Of a DNA stretch of 18,857 bases, positions 12,004-18,857 are shown piece by piece. The notes below the pieces were generated by a model that had not been told where the DNA came from, ran no database searches, and was given only the letters and a program-made list of their open reading frames with translations. Each line of letters opens with the position of its first letter. The stretch's first letter is position 1. This DNA comes from JBFELU01 sp041551965 (lineage in GTDB: Bacteria; Actinomycetota; Acidimicrobiia; Spongiisociales; UBA11373). A program made the position numbers and the translations under genes. The stretch covers positions 1 to 18,857 of the forward strand of contig JBFELU010000053.1 of the NCBI GenBank assembly GCA_041551965.1, in the 5' to 3' direction.

Positions 12004-14259
12004 CTAGCGCGCGGCCTTGCGCTGGGCGTCGAGGGCGGCGATGGCCGTCAGGTTGACGATGTCGTCGACGTCGGCGTCCCGCTGCAGCACGTGCACCGAC
12101 TTCGACAGCCCGGTCAGGATCGGCCCGATGACATCGGCCCCGCCCAGTTCGTGGAGCAGTTTGTAGGCGGCGTTGGCCGCCGTGAGGTTGGGGAAGACGA
12201 GCACGTTGGCGATCCCCCCCATCCGGTGGAACGGGTGTCGGGCCTCCAGCATCTCTGACGACACGGCGGTGTCGGCCTGCATCTCGCCGTCGATCGCGAG
12301 ATCCGGCATCGTCGTCCGGCAGATGGTCAGCGCCTCCTGCAGCAGTGACGCCTCGGGCCCGCCGGCGCTTCCGAAGTTGCTGTAGGACACGAGCGCCACC
12401 CGGGGGTCGGCCCCGAAGTAGTCCTGGGCCACCGCCGCCGTCGATCCGGCGATCTCGGCGATCTGGAGCGCCGTCGGGGAGATGTTGACGGCGCAGTCGG
12501 CGAGGAAGAACGTCCTGCCCTCGATGAGCACCACATAGAGGGCGCTCACCACGGAACGGCCCTCCTCGAGGGGAAGCAACTGGAGGGCGGGTCGCAGCGT
12601 TTGGGGGTAGTAGGTCGACAGACCACCCAGCACGGCGTCGGCGTCGCCCTGGTGCACCATCATCGCGGCGAAGTAATCGAGGTCCGACACCGCCAGGCGG
12701 GCGTCCTCGAGGGTCATGCCCTTGCGCTTGCGGATGCGGAACAGCTCGTCGGCGTATCCGGCGCAACAATCCCACTCCCGGTGAGGATCGAGGACCTCGA
12801 TCCCCTCGAGGTCGATCCCGTAGGACTTCGAGATCCGGTGGATGTTGTCCGCCCACCCCAGGAGGATCGGCTTGGCGATCCCCTCGTCGGCCACGATCCG
12901 GGCCGCCCGCAAGATGCGCACGTCGTCGCCGCGGGGGTAGGCGACCCGCATCGGATTGTCCCGAGCCTCGGCGGTGAGCGGTCGCACGAGGCGAAACCGG
13001 GGGTCGAGGCGGGCGTGCAGATCGGTTCGGTAGGCCTCCCGATTCTCGAGCGGCTTCCCGGCGACTCCGTCGTCTGCGGCGGCTGCGGCGACGGCGGGGG
13101 CGACGTGCCACAGCACCCGGGGGTCGAACGGCTTGGGGATCAGGTATTCCGGCCCGAAAGAGAGGCGGTCCAACCCGTAGGTGCGCAGCACCGAGTTGGG
13201 GACGGGGAGCTTGGTGAGGTCGGCCAGCGCTCGGGCGGCGGCGATCTTCATCCCTTCGGTGATGGCGGTGGCGCGCACATCGAGGGCGCCGCGGAAGATG
13301 AACGGGAAGCCGAGCACGTTGTTGATCTGGTTGGGGAAGTCGCTTCGCCCGGTGGCGACGATCGCATCGGGCCGCGCCTCGCGCGCCACGTCGTAAGGGA
13401 TCTCGGGATCGGGGTTGGCGAGGGCGAACACGATCGGGTCGGCGGCCATCGACCGCACCATCTCGGGGGTCACGGTTCCCGCTACCGAGACGCCGACGAA
13501 GACATCGGCCCCGGCCATTGCCTCGGCCAGGGTCCGGCACTCGCGCTCTGTGGTGAACTCGTCCTTTGGGGAGGGGAGCTCGTCCTTGCGGTCGGCGGTG
13601 AGCACCCCGCGGGAGTCGAGCATGATCAGGTTCTCGCGTCGCATGCCGAGGGCCAGAAGGAATCGTGCGGTGGCGATCCCGGCCGCCCCCGCCCCGCTGA
13701 TCACGATCGTGACGTCGGCCAGGGACCGGTCCGTCAACTCGAGTGCGTTCAGCATCCCGGCGGCGGCGATGATCGCGGTGCCGTGCTGGTCGTCGTGAAA
13801 CACCGGGATGGACAGGCGCTCCCGGAGGGCATCCTCGATGACGAAGCACTCAGGGGCCTTGATGTCCTCGAGATTGATGCCTCCGACGGTTGGAGCCAGC
13901 AGTACACAGAAGCGGATCACATCCTCGGGGTCGGTGCTCCCGACTTCGATGTCGAACACGTCGATGTCGGCGAAGCGCTTGAAGAGGACGGCCTTGCCCT
14001 CCATGACGGGCTTGCTGGCGAGCGCTCCGATGTCACCGAGACCGAGCACCGCCGTCCCGTTGCTGACCACCGCTACGAGATTCCCCTTGTTGGTGTAGCG
14101 GAAGACGTTTTCGGGCCGATCCTCGATCTCGAGGCACGGCTCGGCCACACCGGGGGAGTAGGCGAGGCTGAGATCGTCCTGGGTGGCGGTGGGCTTGGTG
14201 GGACGCACTTCCAGCTTCCCGGGACGACCCCGGGAGTGATAGTCGAGCGCTTCACTCAT
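12004..14259 (-). CDS. maeB: NADP-type malic enzyme with phosphotransacetylase-like domain
   Basis: 751 aa from the ATG at 14259 with GGAGG 6 nt upstream, a normal length for MaeB-type enzymes. The N-terminal half is malic enzyme: LAYSPGVAEPC with Tyr34 as proposed acid, GKAVLFKRFADID (88-100) with the catalytic Lys, the metal site region with GGINLEDIKAPECF, FHDDQHGTA, and the dinucleotide fold ISGAGAAGIATARF. FPNQINNVLGFPFIFRGALD follows. The C-terminal ~320 aa is a PTA domain (PTA-like blocks such as MMVHQGDADAVLGGLSTYYP). In characterised MaeB proteins this domain senses acetyl-CoA rather than acting as a transacetylase. Reaction: oxidative decarboxylation of malate to pyruvate with NAD(P). 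It lies 37 bp downstream of the phosphodiesterase-like gene. Confidence 0.93.
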   Translation of the reverse strand: MSEALDYHSRGRPGKLEVRPTKPTATQDDLSLAYSPGVAEPCLEIEDRPENVFRYTNKGNLVAVVSNGTAVLGLGDIGALASKPVMEGKAVLFKRFADIDVFDIEVGSTDPEDVIRFCVLLAPTVGGINLEDIKAPECFVIEDALRERLSIPVFHDDQHGTAIIAAAGMLNALELTDRSLADVTIVISGAGAAGIATARFLLALGMRRENLIMLDSRGVLTADRKDELPSPKDEFTTERECRTLAEAMAGADVFVGVSVAGTVTPEMVRSMAADPIVFALANPDPEIPYDVAREARPDAIVATGRSDFPNQINNVLGFPFIFRGALDVRATAITEGMKIAAARALADLTKLPVPNSVLRTYGLDRLSFGPEYLIPKPFDPRVLWHVAPAVAAAAADDGVAGKPLENREAYRTDLHARLDPRFRLVRPLTAEARDNPMRVAYPRGDDVRILRAARIVADEGIAKPILLGWADNIHRISKSYGIDLEGIEVLDPHREWDCCAGYADELFRIRKRKGMTLEDARLAVSDLDYFAAMMVHQGDADAVLGGLSTYYPQTLRPALQLLPLEEGRSVVSALYVVLIEGRTFFLADCAVNISPTALQIAEIAGSTAAVAQDYFGADPRVALVSYSNFGSAGGPEASLLQEALTICRTTMPDLAIDGEMQADTAVSSEMLEARHPFHRMGGIANVLVFPNLTAANAAYKLLHELGGADVIGPILTGLSKSVHVLQRDADVDDIVNLTAIAALDAQRKAAR

Positions 14260-14296
14260 CGCGACCTCCACTGGCGACCACGACCACGCTAACCCA

Positions 14297-15379
14297 TCAG
14301 CGCCGGGCGACGAGCAGCGGGATTTCGACCTCGGCCGCAGTGAGGCCACCGTGGTGCCCGATGAGCCGGGTGTCGTTGCCCGGGTAGAGGTAGGCGTGGC
14401 CGGCCGGGGCCAGCATGAGCCCGGCCGGGGCCCGGCGCTCGAAGTCGGGATGCAGCGGTCCCGGCCCCCAGGCCGTCGACACGTCGGCGAAGGGTAGCCA
14501 GCGGCCCGGGACCGTCGTGGTGAACGCCTCTATCTCAGAGCCTTCCCCCCGGAGATAGAGCGCCCGGCTGTCGCCGTAGACGGCGATGCCGTCCGGAGGC
14601 ACGAACTCCACGTGGGTCGTGACATCGACGTGGCCGTGGTCGGCGGTCCCGACCATCACCACGCCGTCTGGCAAGCGGGCCTCCAGTTCGGCCCAGATCG
14701 ATCCCACCTCGGCGAGGGCGGCGGCGTACTCCGGGGACGCTTGCCCGAAGGTATGGGCGGCGGAATCCACGTGAGGAAGGTAGAGCGCCACCAGGGTGCC
14801 GGGCTCGACGGCTTGCTCCAGGGCCAGACCGACGGCCTCGGCGTCCGTCCCGGACCCGATCACCTCCGCCCCCCGGTACAGGATCCGATCCAGGGGACCC
14901 CCCACGTATGCGGCCGGCTCCACCACCACCGCCCGGCGTCCCGCAGACCGGAGACGCTCGGCGAGATTGGGCTCGGGGAGGAACGCCTCGGGATCCGGCG
15001 GTCCCGGGCCGCCGGCTATCGGGAACCACCACAGCATGTTGACGACCCCGTATCCGGGCATCGGGAGCAGGTAGGCGATGAGCCCGTGCTGCGAAGGGGG
15101 AAGACCGGTGGCGATCGTGGCGGTCGCCACTGCGGTCTGGGTGGAGAAAGGGGCATCGAGGACGGCCTGCTCCGCTCCGGCGAGAGGCGTTGCTGTGGTG
15201 TGGTCGAGTTGGTGGTGACCGAGCCCGTCGATCAGCACGAACAGGTATGAGTGCCCGTCGGGGATGGCGGCCGCCCGTTCGGCGTCGAGACCCGGCGACG
15301 GGGCGGCGCCGGCCAGGCGGCGCTCCAGTTCGGCCACCAGGTTCACCAGGCCGGCGCCGTCGAAGCGGGGGATTCGCAT
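14297..15379 (-). CDS. Type I phosphodiesterase/nucleotide pyrophosphatase-like protein
   Basis: 360 aa from the ATG at 15379. The metal and active-site set of the alkaline phosphatase superfamily is present in order: Asp51 (FVLIDGLG), the nucleophile region PFSTQTAVATATIATGL with Thr82 likely, LPHVDSAAH (Asp205, His209), TADHGH (Asp247, His248) and the final GHHGG (His342/343). No signal peptide or membrane helix is seen, so it is probably cytoplasmic. Predicted role: two-Zn hydrolysis of phosphodiester or phosphomonoester substrates; the substrate is unknown. A GTG 9 bp upstream would extend the frame, but TAGGGT at 15387-15392 lies 7 nt before the ATG, favouring a leaderless ATG start. It is divergent from the phosphatase at 15411. 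Confidence 0.85.
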   Translation of the reverse strand: MRIPRFDGAGLVNLVAELERRLAGAAPSPGLDAERAAAIPDGHSYLFVLIDGLGHHQLDHTTATPLAGAEQAVLDAPFSTQTAVATATIATGLPPSQHGLIAYLLPMPGYGVVNMLWWFPIAGGPGPPDPEAFLPEPNLAERLRSAGRRAVVVEPAAYVGGPLDRILYRGAEVIGSGTDAEAVGLALEQAVEPGTLVALYLPHVDSAAHTFGQASPEYAAALAEVGSIWAELEARLPDGVVMVGTADHGHVDVTTHVEFVPPDGIAVYGDSRALYLRGEGSEIEAFTTTVPGRWLPFADVSTAWGPGPLHPDFERRAPAGLMLAPAGHAYLYPGNDTRLIGHHGGLTAAEVEIPLLVARR

Positions 15380-15386
15380 CACCGGC

Positions 15387-15404
15387 ACCCTATCGACCTA
15401 GCCT
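15387..15404. promoter_or_regulatory. Two divergent leaderless -10 boxes
   Basis: Minus-strand TAGGGT (15387-15392) lies 7 nt before the ATG at 15379. Plus-strand TAGCCT (15399-15404) lies 6 nt before the ATG at 15411. Neither gene has a Shine-Dalgarno. The boxes are 6 bp apart in a 31-bp gap, so any -35 contacts fall within the opposite coding region. No strong -35 is seen. Confidence 0.5.
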
Positions 15405-15410
15405 GCTCGC

Positions 15411-16097
15411 ATGGTGGCGCTGTGGATCGTGCTCGGGTCGGTCGCCGGGTTCATCGCCTTCGGGAACCTGGCGATCCTGGCGGCTCATCTGTGGCTGCGA
15501 CGCCGAACGACACTCGGCCCGCCGCCGCCGGTCGAGTTGCGCCACGGTCACGTCGTGGCCGAGGGAGTGTGGCGCGGGGGCAAGCCCGGACCGGCGGGCT
15601 ATGCGGCCCTTGCCGCCGCAGGCCTTCGCACCGCCGTCGACCTGAGGGCGGAAGAAGGGCCGGGTCCTGCTCCCGACACCGGCATCCACCATCTTCGCGT
15701 CCCGATCCACGACGGCCGGCCGCCCACCGCCGAGCAGGTCGCCATCGTGAACCGGGCGATCCGGTCGGGGGAGACCCCGATCCTGGTGCACTGTTCGGCA
15801 GGGGTGGGTCGGACCGGATCGACGCTTGCCGCCTATCGCGTGCTCGAAGAGGGGGTCGCCCCGCGTGAGGCCCTCGCCGAGGTATTGGCCGTCGGGCCGC
15901 CGTCGCTGGAGCAGATCAGCTTTGTGCTGAGGCTGGCCGGTGGCCCCCGGAGACCGCCGTGGTGGGTCGTCGCCCTCAGTCGCTTTCTGGACGGGCCGCG
16001 CCGTATCTGGTCACGCATCCGCTGGGCGGCGCGCCGTCTCGCGGGTGCTCAGCGGGGGGAGGGCGGCATGGCCGGACCCTCCAGTCGAGACCGGTAG
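15411..16097 (+). CDS. Membrane-anchored dual-specificity-type phosphatase
   Basis: 228 aa. One N-terminal membrane helix (about 4-28) is followed by a basic stop, which places the catalytic domain in the cytoplasm. The active site is VHCSAGVGRTGST (126-138) with nucleophile Cys128 and Arg134, the CX5R loop of cysteine phosphatases. Upstream, AVDLRAEEG (75-83) and PIHDGRPPTAEQV (98-110) follow the DSP/atypical PTP pattern, where Asp101 may be the general acid. The C-terminus is an Arg/Trp-rich amphipathic tail (RFLDGPRRIWSRIRW). Substrates could be phosphoproteins, phosphoinositides or other small phosphates; the sequence does not decide. The start is ATG at 15411 with a leaderless promoter. 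The final 49 bp overlap a convergent gene. Confidence 0.85.
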   Translation: MVALWIVLGSVAGFIAFGNLAILAAHLWLRRRTTLGPPPPVELRHGHVVAEGVWRGGKPGPAGYAALAAAGLRTAVDLRAEEGPGPAPDTGIHHLRVPIHDGRPPTAEQVAIVNRAIRSGETPILVHCSAGVGRTGSTLAAYRVLEEGVAPREALAEVLAVGPPSLEQISFVLRLAGGPRRPPWWVVALSRFLDGPRRIWSRIRWAARRLAGAQRGEGGMAGPSSRDR

Positions 16098-16429
16098 TCG
16101 GCGATCGCCCGCTCGGCGAGCACCGAGGGTGTCTCCTGGGTCGCTTCCGCCTCATGCTCCAGCCAATCCAGGAGGTCCCGCCGGATGGGGAGGCTTCCCT
16201 CCCGGCCCCGGATGGTCCGGGTGACCCACACGAAGCCGAGGATCGTCAACCCGATGAGAAAGAAGACCGCCATGAGCAGGGAGCGGGTGAAGTCGTCGCC
16301 GTGCCACACGCGGACCACCGACGGTCCCGGTCCCTCATGCTGAAAGGCGCGCCACAGGTACACGAAGATGTACACCGCCGACCACATGAGGAAGGCGGCG
16401 AGCCCGTAGAGACCGAGGCGTCGCAACAT
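16049..16429 (-). CDS. Small two-helix membrane protein
   Basis: 126 aa from the ATG at 16429, with GGAGA 8 nt upstream; start and upstream stop share one base (TGATG). Helices are near 7-28 (LYGLAAFLMWSAVYIFVYLW) and 52-72 (LLMAVFFLIGLTILGFVWV). The C-terminal ~55 aa is soluble, with a helix (RRDLLDWLEHEAEATQE) and ALERAIADY-like elements. No family is recognised. It is the third gene of the operon led by the PEP-utilizing enzyme. Its last 49 bp overlap the phosphatase gene on the opposite strand. Confidence 0.7.
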   Translation of the reverse strand: MLRRLGLYGLAAFLMWSAVYIFVYLWRAFQHEGPGPSVVRVWHGDDFTRSLLMAVFFLIGLTILGFVWVTRTIRGREGSLPIRRDLLDWLEHEAEATQETPSVLAERAIADYRSRLEGPAMPPSPR

Positions 16430-16965
16430 CACGTATCTCCTTCCCGAAGCGTTGGCACCAGTTGCCGGGCTCGTTCCGCATAGCCGCGATCCGGAGCCCG
16501 CAGCCTCCCGATGGGGCTCCCGGCCACCACCCGGCGGATCGGGCGGGGCAGGCGGTTGTGGACGATCGACACCACGATCGCACCGAGCGAGACCAGGCCG
16601 AGCGTTGCTCCCACACCGACGCCCCAGCCCAGGGGCCAGGGGTTTCCGGCCAGGCCTCCCTCGCCGGTGTAGATGGCAATGCCGCCGTTGATGAGCACCG
16701 CCGCCGCCATCGCAGCGAACGTCGCCAGGAGCGCGTAGAAGGCGCGAGACCTCAGATCCCGCCACGGGCCGACCCGCTTGGCGATCGGCCGCCCCCCGGC
16801 TCGGGCCGCTCGCACGACCAACCCGTCGACCCCGCGGGCCACTTCGGCACTGCGGCGCTCCGATCCGCTCGGAAGCAGCCGCCGCACCGCGTCGGCGATG
16901 AGGATGACGGCGGACAGAATGACTCCGGCGCCCATGAGACCGGGGAGAAAGACCCCGAGCGTCAT
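16429..16965 (-). CDS. Membrane protein, unknown (178 aa)
   Basis: 178 aa. The ATG at 16965 overlaps the stop of the upstream gene by 4 bp (ATGA). Helix 1 is at 4-25, followed by a basic cytoplasmic stretch (RRLLPSGSERRSAEVARGVD). Helices are near 78-100 (FYALLATFAAMAAAVLINGG) and 115-140. The C-terminal part is basic and soluble (NRLPRPIRRVVAGSPIGRLR). Three membrane segments in all. No family is recognised. Tight spacing on both sides says it works with the PEP-utilizing enzyme and the small membrane protein, or at least is co-expressed with them. Confidence 0.75.
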   Translation of the reverse strand: MTLGVFLPGLMGAGVILSAVILIADAVRRLLPSGSERRSAEVARGVDGLVVRAARAGGRPIAKRVGPWRDLRSRAFYALLATFAAMAAAVLINGGIAIYTGEGGLAGNPWPLGWGVGVGATLGLVSLGAIVVSIVHNRLPRPIRRVVAGSPIGRLRAPDRGYAERARQLVPTLREGDT

Positions 16966-18857
16966 CGCACCTTCTCCCGCATCGCCCTCGCCACCCTTCC
17001 GGTCGTCCCGTCGACGGTGACCTGCTCACCGTCGATGAGGACCTTGGTGGCTCCCCGGACCTTGAGAACCGCCGGGACGCCGAACTCCCTGGCGACGATG
17101 GCGGCATGGGAGAGCGGTCCGCCTTCTTCGAGGACCACGCCGCCGGCGATCATGAACAGCGGCGTCCACGAGGGGTCGGTGGACCGGGCCACCAAGATGT
17201 CACCCGGTTCGAGGGCCGTGCCGTCGGCAACGTTCGCCAGCACCCGAGCAGTACCACGCACCGACCCGGGGCTCGCCGCCCACCCCTCGAGGACCTCGGC
17301 GTCGCCAGGAAGGCTCGCTTCGGCGACCCCGGGGCGTCCCCGGAAGAACTCGGGAAGCGGTTCCGCGGCGAGTGCGCGCCGATGGGCATTCCGGCGCCGC
17401 TCCAGTTCCATCGGCGGCACGGGCTCACGGCCTTGCAGCGTGGCTTCGACCTCATGGTGGGTGAGCAGCTCGATGTCGTCGGGTACCCGGACGTGGCCCG
17501 AGTCGACCAGCCGGCGGGCGGCCTCACTGATGAGCCGGCGTTCCTCCCCGCCCAGGGTGAGGAGGGCCGCCTTGGACTCCTCCCGCAGCGAGAGCAGCTC
17601 GGCGGCATCTCCCGCGAGACGGTCCAGCATCCGGATCCGCAAATCGACGATCTGGCCGGTGACGATTCTGGTGAGCCGCCAACGCCAGTTCTTCCGGAGC
17701 CGCTCCTTGAGGCCGTCGAAAGCCTCCTTGCGCTGCCGGCGGGCGTTCGCCAGCCGGACCTCCGGGTCGGGAGCGACCCCTTCGGCGAGGGCTCGGAAGC
17801 ACTCGACGACCACGGTGCGGTCCTCGTCCCAGGTGACTCCCCCGTAGAGGGATCGGCTCCCGAAGTGCCGGGAGGCCCGATTCATCGCGCTCGTCACCAC
17901 CGCGGCCCGGTCTCCGCCGTGGCCCTCGAGGGTGTCGCGCAGTGCCTCCTCGGAGACCCGGCCGGCATAGAGGTCCCAGAACTCGGCGACGCACGAACAG
18001 CCCGGCTGCCGGGCCGCCACCGGTCCGGCGGTGACTCGCTGCGCCCACAGGGAGGCCTCCTCGGCGTCCATCCAGCGTTCCAGGGCAGACCCGAATGCCC
18101 GATAGGCGGCCGCAGCCCCGGCCGATGCCGAGATCTCGGCGGCGTAGGCCCGCCAGGCGATGGCGTGAATACGGGCCCAGTAGGCGAGCAGGCGGTCCAC
18201 CGGGAGTTCGGCCGGGTTCACTCCCAGTGTCAGGATGAGATGGGTCGCATCGGTGACCAGCGTCGTCTCCTGCTCCAGGGCGGCCCGGATCTTGACTGCC
18301 TGGAATCCCGTTCGCAGCCTCCCACCGCGTCGTCGGGGAGGGATCGGCTCGGCCTCGGGGGCCTCGGTGAGGACTCGATGGAGGTACTGACGATCGACGT
18401 CGTCGGGATCGCCGCCGGGCACGAGCGCGGCGGCCCGACGCAGCACCGACAGGTTGAGAGCCGCTCGCCCCCGAAACCGTCCCAGCACCAGGTGCCGGTG
18501 GGCAGCATCGCCGACGGTGATGCCGAGCTCGCCGAGGAGGCGTCGGAAGGCGTCGTCGAGCATCGGGGCGTTGATGCTCCACAACAGCGGCGGGATGACC
18601 TCCGGCAGCATCTCCTGGATCCCCACCGAGATGTAGATGGCATCGGGATCGGGGGAGGTGTCGAAACCGTCATCGTCGGGTTCGAGCCCGCGACTGGTGG
18701 TGACCGGCCGGCTCTGGAGGATGAGGATCTGCCCGTCGGCGAAGGCGAACTCGATGTCTTGGGGGGCACCGAAGCGCCGTTCGACCCGCATCCCGATGCG
18801 GGCCAGATCCTCGAGGAACGCCGGGATCTCACCGGTATGCCCGGCGATCGTCAGGTC
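16962..18857 (-). CDS. PEP-utilizing/PPDK-like enzyme, 5' partial
   Basis: 631 aa visible, open at the window edge, so the N-terminal ATP-grasp domain is mostly outside. The visible start (MRVERRFGAPQDIEFAFADG then ILILQSRPVT, about residues 23-52) is the end of the PPDK/PEP-synthase ATP-grasp domain, which typically reads G-x-PQDIE...LQ-RPVT. A long central domain follows (about 55-520, IYISVGIQEMLPEVIPPLLW at its start). The C-terminal phosphohistidine swivel domain has GGPLSHAAIVAREFGVPAV, with the phospho-accepting His at codon 17106-17108. This order is like rifampin phosphotransferases and their relatives rather than true PEP synthase, because no PEP/pyruvate TIM barrel follows. The acceptor is unknown. 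It leads two membrane protein genes. Confidence 0.8.
   Translation of the reverse strand, partial: DLTIAGHTGEIPAFLEDLARIGMRVERRFGAPQDIEFAFADGQILILQSRPVTTSRGLEPDDDGFDTSPDPDAIYISVGIQEMLPEVIPPLLWSINAPMLDDAFRRLLGELGITVGDAAHRHLVLGRFRGRAALNLSVLRRAAALVPGGDPDDVDRQYLHRVLTEAPEAEPIPPRRRGGRLRTGFQAVKIRAALEQETTLVTDATHLILTLGVNPAELPVDRLLAYWARIHAIAWRAYAAEISASAGAAAAYRAFGSALERWMDAEEASLWAQRVTAGPVAARQPGCSCVAEFWDLYAGRVSEEALRDTLEGHGGDRAAVVTSAMNRASRHFGSRSLYGGVTWDEDRTVVVECFRALAEGVAPDPEVRLANARRQRKEAFDGLKERLRKNWRWRLTRIVTGQIVDLRIRMLDRLAGDAAELLSLREESKAALLTLGGEERRLISEAARRLVDSGHVRVPDDIELLTHHEVEATLQGREPVPPMELERRRNAHRRALAAEPLPEFFRGRPGVAEASLPGDAEVLEGWAASPGSVRGTARVLANVADGTALEPGDILVARSTDPSWTPLFMIAGGVVLEEGGPLSHAAIVAREFGVPAVLKVRGATKVLIDGEQVTVDGTTGRVARAMREKVR

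Noticed and set aside
12601..14292. 563-aa plus-strand frame
   Set aside because: Antisense to the malic enzyme gene, whose motifs are complete.

Overview
The window looks like a chromosomal segment of a high-GC actinobacterium. Coding regions are strongly G/C-biased at third codon positions. Secreted proteins carry Thr-rich linkers after the signal or lipobox region. Several starts look leaderless, with a TANNNT -10 box directly before ATG. The families present (F420/FMN split-barrel PPOX, MaeB-type malic enzyme, GbsR-like regulator, YwiC-like protein) fit Actinomycetota. Acidimicrobiia is my best guess, by inference only.

Layout. Positions 1-2392: the end of a Thr-linker protein with SGNH-hydrolase-like motifs (+), convergent with a five-bladed beta-propeller lipoprotein (-). 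The lipoprotein promoter carries a GGGACT-type palindrome directly next to its -35 box. Positions 2393-2691: a 47-aa small ORF with a strong ribosome binding site. Positions 2692-4372: a very small integrated island. A 52-bp direct repeat (2692-2743 and 4292-4343, offset exactly 1600 bp) duplicates the 3' part of an intact tRNA-Ala(GGC) gene. Between the repeats lie a lipoprotein (-), a four-cysteine secreted peptide (+) and a remnant of a tyrosine integrase that stops just short of the tRNA.

Positions 4373-8286: a PPOX-class flavoprotein (+); a minus-strand operon of YwiC-like protein, LPG-synthase-TM-like membrane protein and PAPS-type sulfotransferase; a divergent hypothetical gene; and a probable 37-aa Glu/Pro-rich peptide coupled to it. 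Positions 8289-11933: a minus-strand operon of GbsR-like regulator, ABC ATPase and double-FtsX permease, with an AT-rich palindromic promoter region. Positions 12004-15379: malic enzyme fused to a phosphotransacetylase-like domain, preceded by a nucleotide pyrophosphatase/phosphodiesterase-like protein.

Positions 15411-16097: a membrane-anchored dual-specificity-type phosphatase (+), divergent from the phosphodiesterase across a 31-bp gap that holds two apparent leaderless promoters. Positions 16049 to the window end: a minus-strand operon of a PEP-utilizing, PPDK/rifampin-phosphotransferase-like enzyme (5' end outside the window) and two small membrane proteins with overlapping stop/start codons.

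The least ordinary parts are the 1600-bp tRNA-Ala island with its unrecognised secreted cargo, the flippase-like/sulfotransferase operon and the PEP-utilizing enzyme/membrane protein operon. None is a recognised complete defence or secretion system.
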